Below, one piece after another: positions 1 to 7,299 of a stretch of DNA of 51,014 nt. Position 1 is the first letter of the stretch; every line of letters starts with the position of its first letter. This DNA is from Sulfuricurvum kujiense DSM 16994 (GTDB lineage Bacteria; Campylobacterota; Campylobacteria; Campylobacterales; Sulfurimonadaceae), in assembly GCF_000183725.1 (NCBI RefSeq), contig NC_014756.1, forward strand, positions 1 to 51,014, written 5' to 3'. The position numbers and the translations under genes are program-made. The notes beneath the pieces are model-generated. The model did no database searches, was not told the DNA's origin, and worked only from the letters and a program-made list of their open reading frames with translations.

Positions 1-3
1 TGT

Positions 4-9
4 ATTATA
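4..9 (-). promoter_or_regulatory. candidate -10 of the replication operon promoter
   Basis: Read on the minus strand this is TATAAT. It would drive the helicase-initiator operon that starts at 50983 only if the window is circular, giving a leader of roughly 35 nt with the ribosome site AGGGGAAG just before the ATG. No good -35 is visible (the best is around TTTCA 17 bp upstream). The parS-like site at 41-55 lies just upstream, so ParB or another dimer could affect it. The call rests on one hexamer. Confidence 0.4.
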
Positions 10-40
10 TCTAAAATTGCTATATTGAAATATGTTCAGT

Positions 41-55
41 GTTTCCCGGGGAAAC
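41..55. promoter_or_regulatory. parS-like centromere/operator site 1
   Basis: GTTTCCCGGGGAAAC is an inverted repeat with seven-base arms around one central base; the flanking T and A at 40 and 56 extend the arms to eight. The outer GTTTC/GAAAC arms match those of the canonical chromosomal parS (TGTTTCACGTGAAACA) but the core is CCCGGGG. Its exact reverse complement recurs at 216-230. Position beside parAB makes a ParB binding site the simplest reading. Confidence 0.75.
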
Positions 56-164
56 AGTTGTATAGGGATAAATTGATTATATAATATTTGAAAATACAAA
101 TTAATAAGTAAAGAAAAATCATGTTAAAAATTTAGTGGTTACTGAAAATATTAAAAAATATTGC

Positions 165-170
165 TATAAT
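165..170 (+). promoter_or_regulatory. parAB promoter, extended -10
   Basis: TATAAT preceded by TGC forms an extended -10 (TGCTATAAT, 162-170). The -35 region is weak, as expected for an extended -10 promoter. It would start transcription near 177, placing the second parS-like site (216-230) in the untranslated leader, where ParB binding could repress the operon. The two parS-like sites lie about 110 bp upstream and 46 bp downstream of the hexamer. Confidence 0.55.
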
Positions 171-215
171 CATTTTGAGAAATCTAAATGTTGTATTTTT
201 TAGAAAACTTTATGA

Positions 216-230
216 GTTTCCCCGGGAAAC
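216..230. promoter_or_regulatory. parS-like centromere/operator site 2
   Basis: GTTTCCCCGGGAAAC is the exact reverse complement of the site at 41-55, 23 bp upstream of the parA start. It sits between the promoter and the ribosome site AAAGGAAAT, so it is placed both as a partition site and as an operator for autoregulation. I saw no third copy in the window. Confidence 0.75.
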
Positions 231-252
231 ACTTTAAAAAGGAAATAGATTT

Positions 253-948
253 ATGAGGTCAAACATAATTACATTGGCTCATCAAAAAGGTGGTACAGGA
301 AAATCAACATTGGCATGGAATGTTGCTATAGAACTCGGCCTAAACTATAAAAAGTATGGATTTAAAGACTTTGTATTTGTAGATTTAGACAATCAAGAAT
401 CCGTAACCATGACAAATAGACTCAGAATGCAATATGGACAACAACCGCTTTATATAACACGTTTTACTGATCGAGAGGGTGAACAATTTCGTAATTTTAT
501 AAATGAAATAGACGATGAGACTTTAGTAGTCATAGATTCTGGTGGGTACGATGCAGACTTAAACCGTCTTGCTATCATTGCAAGTGATTATGTTATTACC
601 CCAGTGTCATCCGATTATATGGAAATATTTGGACTTCAAAAATTTAAAAATATTTTAGCGGAACTCTCAGCATTAAAAGGGGAGGGCGAAACTGTAAAAG
701 TGAATGTACTATTAAATAAAATTGATCCAAAAGCTAAATCATTTGACGACATAGAAGAATTTATTAGAGAGACAAAATATTTTAATTTGATGGAAACTGT
801 AATAAGGTTTCGATCGGATTTCAAGCATTCAATTGGATATGGTTTTAGTGTTGCAGAATTGGATAAAAATAGTAAAGCCACCGCAGAGGTGAAAATGCTT
901 ATTAAAGAAATTGAAACGAAAGCAGGGCTAATAAATGGCAAAGCGTAA
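253..948 (+). CDS. parA: ParA-family partition ATPase
   Basis: A 231-residue ParA/MinD-type P-loop ATPase that would segregate the plasmid by ATP-dependent binding to nucleoid DNA, stimulated by ParB. The deviant Walker A motif KGGTGKS is at about residues 12-18, with the signature first lysine; the A' motif is FVFVDLDNQ and Walker B is LVVIDSGGYD. It begins almost directly with the P-loop, so it is a short (type Ib-like) ParA without an N-terminal HTH, and autoregulation would fall to ParB. AAAGGAAAT precedes the ATG. It overlaps parB by 14 bp, indicating translational coupling. Confidence 0.93.
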   Translation: MRSNIITLAHQKGGTGKSTLAWNVAIELGLNYKKYGFKDFVFVDLDNQESVTMTNRLRMQYGQQPLYITRFTDREGEQFRNFINEIDDETLVVIDSGGYDADLNRLAIIASDYVITPVSSDYMEIFGLQKFKNILAELSALKGEGETVKVNVLLNKIDPKAKSFDDIEEFIRETKYFNLMETVIRFRSDFKHSIGYGFSVAELDKNSKATAEVKMLIKEIETKAGLINGKA

Positions 949-1783
949 TAGAATAACAGCAGAATTATCTCAAACCATAGCGGAATCTGCACCACTAGTG
1001 AAAATGGTGCCTAAGCAAATTACTATTGATGGATCAGAAACACACGCTGATATAGAAATTTCTAAATTGATTCATAACCCATTTCAACCTCGCATTGAAA
1101 TGGATTCAAATGAACTCTCTGAATTGGTTCAGTCTATTGAAAAAAATGGACTTTTGCAACCAATTTTGGTTACATCCAATCATAATGGCAAATATACGAT
1201 TTTGGCAGGACATAGACGCGCAGAAGCATTTAAAATATTGGGAAAAGAAAAAATACCTTGTATGCTAAAAAATGATGTTTCAAGACAAGATATGGCAGTT
1301 TTTGCAATAGCAGAAAATGCTGTTCGCGTAGATTTGAATCCTATTGAATTTGCAATTTCTATGCAACATCTACTTGATGAAGGTGTTGTGGAAAGTCAAA
1401 ACAAGTTAGCAGAACATATAGGATTGTCAAAGGGGCATGTTTCAAAAATAATGGGCATTTTGAAATTACCATCAAATATTATAAAAATGGTCAAAGAAGA
1501 TAATTACAATATCGTTTATATTCTGTCTATTTTAAATAAAGTGGCTCCAGATAAAATTAAATCAGCCTATGAAGAAATAAAGTCTTTAGGTAGAGATGAT
1601 GCTGAAAGTGTTTTAAAAACAAAATATTTGAGTAAAGGTAAGGATACAGCTACTTTACCAATTTTTAAAGCTAAACAGACAAAAGATAAAATAAAAATTG
1701 ATATTAATATCGCTGGTATGAATGAAGCCAAGCTAGTGAAGTTGAATGATGCTATTAAAAAAATGATTGCAGATTTTGAATAA
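935..1783 (+). CDS. parB: ParB-family centromere-binding protein
   Basis: A 282-residue ParB. The N-terminal ParB/Srx-like domain (about residues 40-125) has the typical NPFQPR, GLLQPILV and AGHRRAEAFK segments; the last two belong to the CTP-binding fold of this family. A central HTH follows (about 150-180, with LAEHIGLSKGHVSKIMGILKL). The lysine-rich C-terminus probably dimerises. It overlaps parA by 14 bp. The expected target is the pair of inverted 15-mers at 41-55 and 216-230. It faces the polymerase gene tail to tail. Confidence 0.93.
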   Translation: MAKRNRITAELSQTIAESAPLVKMVPKQITIDGSETHADIEISKLIHNPFQPRIEMDSNELSELVQSIEKNGLLQPILVTSNHNGKYTILAGHRRAEAFKILGKEKIPCMLKNDVSRQDMAVFAIAENAVRVDLNPIEFAISMQHLLDEGVVESQNKLAEHIGLSKGHVSKIMGILKLPSNIIKMVKEDNYNIVYILSILNKVAPDKIKSAYEEIKSLGRDDAESVLKTKYLSKGKDTATLPIFKAKQTKDKIKIDINIAGMNEAKLVKLNDAIKKMIADFE

Positions 1784-1787
1784 TAAA

Positions 1788-1811
1788 GAGGGGGGTTTTA
1801 CAACTCCCCTC
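1788..1811. terminator. hairpin between convergent parB and polymerase genes
   Basis: GAGGGG at 1788-1793 pairs with CCCCTC at 1806-1811, and GTT/AAC extends the stem inward. Read leftward, the stem is followed by CTTTATTATT, so it best fits a terminator for the minus-strand polymerase gene, whose stop codon lies within the loop. It may also slow transcription from parB. Confidence 0.55.
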
Positions 1812-3063
1812 CACCTCTCACAATATCCATCCCATACTTATCTCGTATCTTTGTCAGTGCATCAGTAAGCTTTCTCATCTTAGTATCATCCTCATATTCG
1901 AGCATATCGAGTGTTTTGGGATCATGATGGATAAACTTACTGGCACTCATTCCAATATACTTAACCGCAATATGGGGATAGAGATCAAGTTCTTTAAACT
2001 TATCATAGGCAAACTCTTGAATAAACTTCTCGTTAAAGAGACGATAGATAGTGTATTGCTTCTTGGAGCTTCCCCAATTTTCATACCCGAGTGAGAAATG
2101 AAACGTCGTCGGATTGACTCCCAGTTTCATGATGGTATGACTCCAGTGTCTCACCATAATGTGTATCCGTCGGAAGAGTTCATTACGTTCTTTAATGGGA
2201 TGATCCATACTTCTTGATATCCCAATTCCTTTACGGCTCCGTGATGCTTGTACACTCTCATGATCCTCACCTGTGAGTCTGGCATAGAGATCTCTTCCCT
2301 GTCGTCCCCATGAATCAAAGAGATGAGGAGAGCCCCATGCTTGTCCAATCGTTCTGATCCCATACTTCTGCATCTTTTTGGAAAACGCTCTTCCTACTCC
2401 GGGGAATTCATCGATGGCAATATCGTTCACGAATGCTTTAATATCCTCTTTGTGCACCACTTTGGTTCCATAAGGCTTTGCGGTACCGGTAGCAAGCTTG
2501 GCTATCCATTTGGCAGGACTCGCACCTATAGAGACGGGGAGTTTGAACTTCATGGTGATATCACTTTGGAGCTGTTTGATGAATGCATCCGTCTCATCAT
2601 CTTCAATCCATCCTCGAAGATCTCCAAATATCTCATCAATGCTGTATTGCTCCATAACAGGCACAAGAGTATGCAGATATTCCATCAGCTCATGACTCAT
2701 CGTGTGATAGAGCAGATGATTGGGAGGGAGGAGGGTGATATCGGGACACTTCTGTAATGCTTCATAAATAGTCATCCCTGTCTTCACCCCAAATTGGCGT
2801 GCCTCATAACTGGCAGTGGTAACGATCCCCCGTATCTTCTCCCCATCTTTGAAATACTTAGAGTGATCATGTTCGCTATGAAAGAGTGAGGGGACAAACG
2901 CACCGGAATTAAGAGCAACGAGCTTTTTGGCATGAGAGGGTTTACGATCAAAGATAAACGGATCACCCCGTCCTCCCACGGCAATTTTTTTACCGATCAA
3001 GGAGGGGTTCATCACCCTCTCGCATGAACAAAAGAAAGTATCGAGATCTAAATGGATTATCAT
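1798..3063 (-). CDS. dinB: Y-family DNA polymerase (DinB/UmuC type)
   Basis: A 421-residue translesion polymerase of the ImpB/MucB/SamB family. It opens with HLDLDTFFCSCE, holding the metal-binding aspartate and steric-gate region, and has YSIDE near residue 141 with the second acidic cluster. A helix-hairpin-helix follows (FPGVGRAFSKKMQKYGI, about 215-240), then a little-finger region. An unusual insertion of about 45 residues separates the first strand (AVGG) from TTASYEAR. A plasmid polymerase of this kind is usually part of an error-prone DNA damage response. No UmuD-like partner is adjacent; an S24-domain protein is at 33374. The gene has a higher GC look than parAB, suggesting separate origin. 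Confidence 0.9.
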   Translation of the reverse strand: MIIHLDLDTFFCSCERVMNPSLIGKKIAVGGRGDPFIFDRKPSHAKKLVALNSGAFVPSLFHSEHDHSKYFKDGEKIRGIVTTASYEARQFGVKTGMTIYEALQKCPDITLLPPNHLLYHTMSHELMEYLHTLVPVMEQYSIDEIFGDLRGWIEDDETDAFIKQLQSDITMKFKLPVSIGASPAKWIAKLATGTAKPYGTKVVHKEDIKAFVNDIAIDEFPGVGRAFSKKMQKYGIRTIGQAWGSPHLFDSWGRQGRDLYARLTGEDHESVQASRSRKGIGISRSMDHPIKERNELFRRIHIMVRHWSHTIMKLGVNPTTFHFSLGYENWGSSKKQYTIYRLFNEKFIQEFAYDKFKELDLYPHIAVKYIGMSASKFIHHDPKTLDMLEYEDDTKMRKLTDALTKIRDKYGMDIVRGGGEL

Positions 3064-3131
3064 AGTGCGAAGGATATTTCAATTTGCCACAATATGGACG
3101 ATTTATTGCAAAACGTCATAGACTGGTACTT

Positions 3132-3467
3132 ATGAAAAAATATCTTGAAACCAACGAATTGGCAGCACTCTTTTTTCTCCACTACTTCAAGTACACCCGC
3201 TATGCCTTTAAAAAGCAAAAGAGCGAAGAAGACATTGCCTCCATCCATGCCCACAGAGAACTGATGCGTCTCTTTGGCAGGTTGCATAACGCCAAGGCGA
3301 GGGTAGGGGGGCAAAGTGTGGTCGATATGATTGCAGAGCTGATCTCATCCTCCAACAACCCCTTTGTTCAAAGGGTATCGAGTGTGATGGAAGAGAGTAT
3401 TGCCTTTATTTACGATCATGTACTCCTTGATGAGAGGGAACCCCCTTTGCTTGAGCGATATGCATGA
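3132..3467 (+). CDS. small orphan protein
   Basis: Starting from ATG at 3132 this gives 111 residues beginning MKKYLETNELAALFFLHYF. An upstream in-frame ATG at 3084 would add 16 basic residues inside the divergent promoter region, so I prefer the later start, although no clear Shine-Dalgarno supports either. The protein looks helical with alternating hydrophobic and charged stretches. It overlaps the next 31-residue ORF by ATGA, so the two are likely co-transcribed. It is not recognised, and no catalytic motif is visible. Confidence 0.55.
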   Translation: MKKYLETNELAALFFLHYFKYTRYAFKKQKSEEDIASIHAHRELMRLFGRLHNAKARVGGQSVVDMIAELISSSNNPFVQRVSSVMEESIAFIYDHVLLDEREPPLLERYA

Positions 3468-3559
3468 TAAAACGTCTATTTAAAAAACTGTTCGGTAGTC
3501 GCAGCAAACACTATAAAGAGTACCACATCACCAACCTCGCATTTGGATGCATAGAGTAG
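3464..3559 (+). CDS. possible 31-residue basic peptide
   Basis: ATG at 3464 overlaps the previous stop as ATGA and the frame runs to TAG at 3557-3559. The peptide starts MIKRLFKKLFGSRSKHYKEY, so it is strongly basic with an amphipathic start. Support comes only from the coupling overlap and its fit between two other genes; the next gene's ribosome site lies just after its stop. It could be a leader peptide or chance. Confidence 0.35.
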   Translation: MIKRLFKKLFGSRSKHYKEYHITNLAFGCIE

Positions 3560-3570
3560 GGGAGGGGGCA

Positions 3571-3780
3571 ATGGCTACAATTGATGAATTTCGAGAGGAA
3601 GTGATTGAAACACTGTGCGAACTGGCTGGATGCAGTGAAGACGATGCCCAAGCCATAGCAGAGGAAAAACTCTCCGATATCGAATACGGCCATAAATACC
3701 GTCTTAGCCCAGCCATTATCGCGGGGTCTATTTTGGGAATAAACGATTGCTGTGTCCCAAACCGACCCCAAAAGAACTGA
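3571..3780 (+). CDS. small acidic orphan protein
   Basis: Sixty-nine residues from ATG 3571, directly after the strong purine run GGGGAGGGGG, which decides this start over the in-frame ATG at 3547. The sequence (MATIDEFREEVIETLCELAG...) is helical and acidic, with an EDDAQAIAEEKL segment that could form a small helical bundle. It is the last gene of the 3132-3780 cluster. The family is not recognised. Confidence 0.55.
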   Translation: MATIDEFREEVIETLCELAGCSEDDAQAIAEEKLSDIEYGHKYRLSPAIIAGSILGINDCCVPNRPQKN

Positions 3781-3980
3781 GCTTTGCAAAATCGCTATAG
3801 TAGTGACCTATAGAGCACAAACAACCCTTGAAGCTTCCAATATATCCTCTCGTGAGCATTTTTTAGCCTCCTTAGAGCGATGAACGAATAATAAACAACT
3901 CTGTGTTGCAATAAAACGGTTCTGAGCCTTAGAGGTGTGTTATCATTGCGCTAATGAAACATCCATAAGAGAGGAAGACC

Positions 3981-4202
3981 ATGCAGCAACCTTTTATGGC
4001 GTACGAAAACGATACGGACGGATTCACCACCGGCAATCTCCTTATTCAAAACGGTACCGACACCATCAGAGTTGAAGGTACCCTCGAAATTACCAAAGAC
4101 CGCCAAGGGCTCGAAGCGGCACTCAAACTCAAACGGGCTGTCGATGCTGCCATCGATGCGCTCAAACGTGACCGCAATCTCCCAGATAGCATTCGAGACT
4201 AA
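3981..4202 (+). CDS. small hypothetical protein
   Basis: Seventy-three residues with the strong ribosome site AGAGGAAG before the ATG. The first half looks like a small beta sheet (GNLLIQNGTDTIRVEGTLEI), followed by a long helix (RQGLEAALKLKRAVDAAIDAL). It is followed 14 bp later by another small gene in the same direction, probably one operon. The 200 bp upstream (3781-3980) hold no other gene that I can see. Function unknown. Confidence 0.6.
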   Translation: MQQPFMAYENDTDGFTTGNLLIQNGTDTIRVEGTLEITKDRQGLEAALKLKRAVDAAIDALKRDRNLPDSIRD

Positions 4203-4216
4203 GGTGAGAACAGCTT

Positions 4217-4438
4217 ATGGAAGAGATAGAACTTCATCCCCGGATTAAAACCGAAGCGGCCAAAGGGCGTACCTATGGCGAATGTGTCATGGATGAGATG
4301 ATGAGTATTCGTATGATTGACGGAGAGTTTAGCACTACCTTGCACATCAAGGAGAAGCCCAAACGGCTAGGTCGTGAAGATGCCTTGATCTATTACACTC
4401 AAAAACTGCGCGGCGTGTGGGAAAATATCCTGGAGTAG
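4217..4438 (+). CDS. small hypothetical protein
   Basis: Seventy-three residues, 14 bp after the preceding 73-residue gene and in the same direction. Charged throughout, with no membrane segment, metal-binding cluster or HTH that I can see. GC content and codon use match the neighbouring small genes rather than the AT-rich parAB. It converges with the DUF3293 gene. The family is not recognised. Confidence 0.55.
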   Translation: MEEIELHPRIKTEAAKGRTYGECVMDEMMSIRMIDGEFSTTLHIKEKPKRLGREDALIYYTQKLRGVWENILE

Positions 4439-4455
4439 GGTAGGGTGTTAAAAGG

Positions 4456-4863
4456 CTATTTTTCCAATGCTCTTTCGGTAATTGCCACTCCTGTTTCACA
4501 CTCATAATAACCGACATGGGTAGCAGAGCGATAGAAGATCGCGTATTGCTCTTCTGCTTTAGCTAATTCTATCGCCTCTTCAAACGTGATCTCATAAATA
4601 CAATAACTCACTTCACTGTGATCGTCCAAATACCCAAGCGCTTCATCAAAGGGATGACCATACTCTAAAAGCTTCTCAAAGAGCTGTTTGTTACGAGCCG
4701 TATTTTCCTCAAGACTTAGTGGTTGATTGTTTGGATTCCATGCGGTGAGTATGGCAAAAGGCGCATTAAAAGGTTCATATGAGGGGAGGGTGTCAATAGT
4801 AAAATCGATCTCTTCAGTATTGTGAGAGATTTTAAAATGGGTGTTATCGTAAATTTCTTTCAT
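4456..4863 (-). CDS. DUF3293 domain protein
   Basis: A 135-residue protein that fits DUF3293 along its full length: FAILTAWNPNNQPLSLEENTARN carries the family's typical T-A-W-N-P and N-R-N positions, followed by a helix (LFEKLLEYG) and the late IFYRSATHVG strand region. The family has no established function. There is no Shine-Dalgarno before the ATG at 4863; a TATACT hexamer ends only a few bases upstream, so the transcript may be leaderless. The 12-bp inverted repeat at 4878-4920 lies in the promoter region. Confidence 0.75.
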   Translation of the reverse strand: MKEIYDNTHFKISHNTEEIDFTIDTLPSYEPFNAPFAILTAWNPNNQPLSLEENTARNKQLFEKLLEYGHPFDEALGYLDDHSEVSYCIYEITFEEAIELAKAEEQYAIFYRSATHVGYYECETGVAITERALEK

Positions 4864-4877
4864 GCAATCAGTATAGC

Positions 4878-4920
4878 ATCAAGGCTTGAGCTTAGCTGAA
4901 TGCTAAAATCAAGCCTTGAT
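4878..4920. repeat. 12-bp perfect inverted repeat
   Basis: ATCAAGGCTTGA at 4878-4889 is repeated inverted at 4909-4920, 19 bp apart. It overlaps the 3' end of the minus-strand motility-type gene and lies just upstream of the DUF3293 start. No T-run follows on either strand, so it may be a weak terminator for the upstream gene, or an operator for the downstream one. Confidence 0.55.
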
Positions 4921-5090
4921 GTCGAGATTTTGACCCAGACCGGTCAGTTCGGCGGCTAGTGATACATTGGAATCTTTAGGAACAGCTACGCTATCAAGCA
5001 ATTTCATAATCCCTTGATCTTGCGAATCGATCGCTTTTTCAAAGCGTACATCTGCGGTCCCATTCCACCTTGTGAATTGATTGGATCCAT
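4909..5090 (-). pseudogene. small YjfB-like (putative motility) gene with a one-base frameshift
   Basis: A strong ribosome site (AAGGAGG) precedes ATG at 5090. Translation starts MDPINSQGGMGPQMYALKK and then leaves frame. The -1 related frame continues AIDSQDQGIMKLLDSVAV and ends GLGQNLDIKA. The shift falls in a run of five A (plus-strand T at 5035-5039); one more A would give a clean 60-residue protein. Size, the ALKKAxDxQ..xxKLLDS core and the LGxNLDIKA ending resemble the small YjfB family of putative motility proteins. It is either a real loss of function, phase variation at the A-tract, or a sequencing error. The longer ATG-less frame to 5139 ignores this ribosome site and is less likely. 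Confidence 0.65.
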
Positions 5091-5167
5091 TGGTTAGCCT
5101 CCTTGTGGAGTTAGAACCTATATCGGCAGTTATTAGCAAAATTCCATTTTTACAGCAAATTATTATT

Positions 5168-5213
5168 TAGTTATGGCGTAACTATTGACAAGAATAGAAA
5201 GAAGTGCTACAAT
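5168..5213 (+). promoter_or_regulatory. strong promoter of the restriction operon with operator repeats
   Basis: TTGACA (5185-5190) and TACAAT (5208-5213) are separated by exactly 17 bp, a near-consensus promoter. TAGTTA (5168-5173) and TAACTA (5179-5184) form an inverted repeat abutting the -35, and TTAGT (5225-5229) with ACTAA (5239-5243) forms a similar inverted pair between the -10 and the start codon. The repeated TTAGT/ACTAA motif suggests repression by a small dimer. Restriction and toxin operons are commonly controlled this way. Confidence 0.7.
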
Positions 5214-5254
5214 TTCCGCATAAATTAGTAAAGTCTTAACTAAAGAGGTGTAAG

Positions 5255-5497
5255 ATGATAGCAACAAAACATATTGGCGAGAGAATGTCTCAACGTGGTA
5301 TGACTAAGCGTATGATTGAACTTGTTATGGAGTTTGGTAAAGAGCAGGGAGACAAAGTTATTCTCAATCGCAAAGCCACGCAATCTATTCTTCATGAAAT
5401 GGATCAGCTAAAAAAAGATCTTCTCAAAGTTATGGACAAAGGCGGCATAGTCGTTGTTATGGATAACGAAACATTGATCACCACATATAATGCATAG
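5255..5497 (+). CDS. DUF4258-like small protein
   Basis: Eighty residues with AGAGGTG before the ATG. The pattern HIGERMSQRGMTKRMIELVMEFG, then basic strand residues (KVILNRKA), and the ending DKGGIVVVMDNETLITTYNA fits the DUF4258 type of small alpha-beta protein, which shares a fold pattern with RelE-like toxins. It is the first gene after the strong promoter and 8 bp before the degenerate methylase gene, so it is co-transcribed with the restriction operon. It could be a toxin-like or regulatory protein; no antitoxin is visible beside it. Confidence 0.6.
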   Translation: MIATKHIGERMSQRGMTKRMIELVMEFGKEQGDKVILNRKATQSILHEMDQLKKDLLKVMDKGGIVVVMDNETLITTYNA

Positions 5498-5505
5498 GGA
5501 ATAAT

Positions 5506-7299
5506 ATGATAAACAAAATTTTAACTTTTATCGAATCGCACCCAAGCCAAATGAATTCAATGGATTCATTAACATTTCTCTATTTATTACATACTTGGAA
5601 AAAACTTTCTGATACGGCTGCAATACCAGAACATATTCGTATTGAAAAATATGCTGATGGAAAAGTAGAGTTTGGGCGAATGGGGATCTTATTTGTTGAA
5701 TTGGCTAATCACAGTGAGGTGTTTCATACTCAGGTTGAAAAGCATTCGTGGCAATATCATTCAGATAGTAAAACGTTAAACGAATACATTCAATTTGTTC
5801 TTGATAATTTAGTATTTCCTAATGTGTCTGAGGCATTCAATGTTTTATCAGAGCGTCAGGGAAGTAAATTCGGTGAGTTTGCCCAACCGGAAGAACTTGT
5901 TGATTTACTGGTGAAAATAGCTGATCAGGATAATCCTGAAAGTGTCTATATACCATTCACATCAGGTACTTTACTTGCTGGAGTGCTTGGTAAAAAAGCA
6001 AATCAGAAGTTGTATATTGAAAATATTTATCTCAATACGGTTGTTCTGGAATTAAGTCGCTATCTTGATCATGTAAGTATGGACTATGCAATCAACAATC
6101 CAATATACGAGCCAACATTTGTTGATTTGGAAACGCGAACTTTGAACCAATTTGATGTTAGTGTAGCTATTCCTCCTTTTGGCGGCATTAAAGCAGAGAA
6201 AGAAATTGCCAATATTAGATGGGATCGTTATCGTGTTGCAGACACGTTGAATGGATCAAGCAGAAATGGTGAAATTGCTCTTATTGAGCACACATTATCA
6301 CAAACAACTGGGCGAGCAATTTTTGTAATATCGCATGGGTTACTCTTTCGAAGTGCTGCGGATTGGATGATTCGTGAACAGTTATTAGCAAATAAACAAA
6401 TTGAAGCAGTAATTACACTGCCAGGAAACCTATTTATTCATAGTGTTATTCCAACGGCTATTTTAATACTGAATAATCAGTGTTCTTATCAAGATGTTTT
6501 ATTTATCGATGCGAGTAAAATGGTGAAACGTGTCGGTAAAAAAAATGTTCTAACAGATCTTGAAACAATACTGCAATTGTTGGAAAAACGAGAAAGTGTT
6601 GAAGAAGTCTCAGCCCTAGTCAGCTACAAAGAACTAAACGCTAATCAAAATAGCCTGAATCCATCACGCTATATCGTCTCTGTCGATGATCAAAATATTC
6701 AGAATATATTGGAAGCCCACGATACAGAAAAACTTAGTAATTTGACTGTTTTACAACGCTCACAGCTTATCAAGGACGAAGAAGCGGACGATGGAACCGA
6801 ATATCGCATGGTTATGACCGGCGATATCCCTGAATGTGGTTTTTTGACCACAACGGAACGAGTAATTCGTGTTAAAGAACAAAAAGCCAAGGCTGAAACA
6901 TATCGACTTCATCCTTATGATATTTTACTTGGGGTAAAAGGGAGTATCGGAAAAGTAGCGATTATCGGAGATATAGGTGAAGGCTACTGGCTAGCAAATC
7001 AATCGTTTCAGGTAATTAGTATGTCGTCATTTAACGAAAAAGAAGATGCAATTTATCTGTATATGTATTTGAAATCAGCGGTTGGACAACAGTTACTTGC
7101 ATCCATCACTGCCGGTGCGGCAGTGCCACAAATACCAACTAGTGCATTGAAAGATTTGGTTGTACCATTCAAAGAGCGAAAACTAAAAGAGCGTGCAATA
7201 AAACATTTTTATGAAGAGATAGAAATTTATAACGAGATTGAAGTCTTAAAAGATAAAATATCAAACATTAACAAACATTTTTTTGGTCAGGAATCATAA
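5506..7299 (+). CDS. degenerate HsdM-like protein fused to a target-recognition domain
   Basis: A 597-residue protein that keeps the outline of a type I N6-adenine methylase but lost its catalytic motifs. [16 protein letters not shown] matches the usual GEFYTP region; the SAM-binding DPACGSG is replaced by IPFTSG (about 149-154), and catalytic NPPF by IPPF (about 222-225). The structural segments [17 protein letters not shown] and [18 protein letters not shown] are well kept. Residues about 425-560 look like an HsdS target-recognition domain ([15 protein letters not shown]..., [18 protein letters not shown]). It joins hsdM by TAATG. It may be a structural or specificity subunit rather than an enzyme. 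Base composition is more AT-rich than hsdM. Confidence 0.75.
   Translation: MINKILTFIESHPSQMNSMDSLTFLYLLHTWKKLSDTAAIPEHIRIEKYADGKVEFGRMGILFVELANHSEVFHTQVEKHSWQYHSDSKTLNEYIQFVLDNLVFPNVSEAFNVLSERQGSKFGEFAQPEELVDLLVKIADQDNPESVYIPFTSGTLLAGVLGKKANQKLYIENIYLNTVVLELSRYLDHVSMDYAINNPIYEPTFVDLETRTLNQFDVSVAIPPFGGIKAEKEIANIRWDRYRVADTLNGSSRNGEIALIEHTLSQTTGRAIFVISHGLLFRSAADWMIREQLLANKQIEAVITLPGNLFIHSVIPTAILILNNQCSYQDVLFIDASKMVKRVGKKNVLTDLETILQLLEKRESVEEVSALVSYKELNANQNSLNPSRYIVSVDDQNIQNILEAHDTEKLSNLTVLQRSQLIKDEEADDGTEYRMVMTGDIPECGFLTTTERVIRVKEQKAKAETYRLHPYDILLGVKGSIGKVAIIGDIGEGYWLANQSFQVISMSSFNEKEDAIYLYMYLKSAVGQQLLASITAGAAVPQIPTSALKDLVVPFKERKLKERAIKHFYEEIEIYNEIEVLKDKISNINKHFFGQES

Noticed and set aside
2323-2757. 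Plus-strand ORF of 144 codons opposite the polymerase gene
   Set aside because: It is the antisense shadow of a well-supported Y-family polymerase and has no recognisable domain.
4909-5139. 76-codon minus-strand frame as an intact gene
   Set aside because: Its first half ignores the strong ribosome site and ATG at 5090; the frameshift model explains both halves better.
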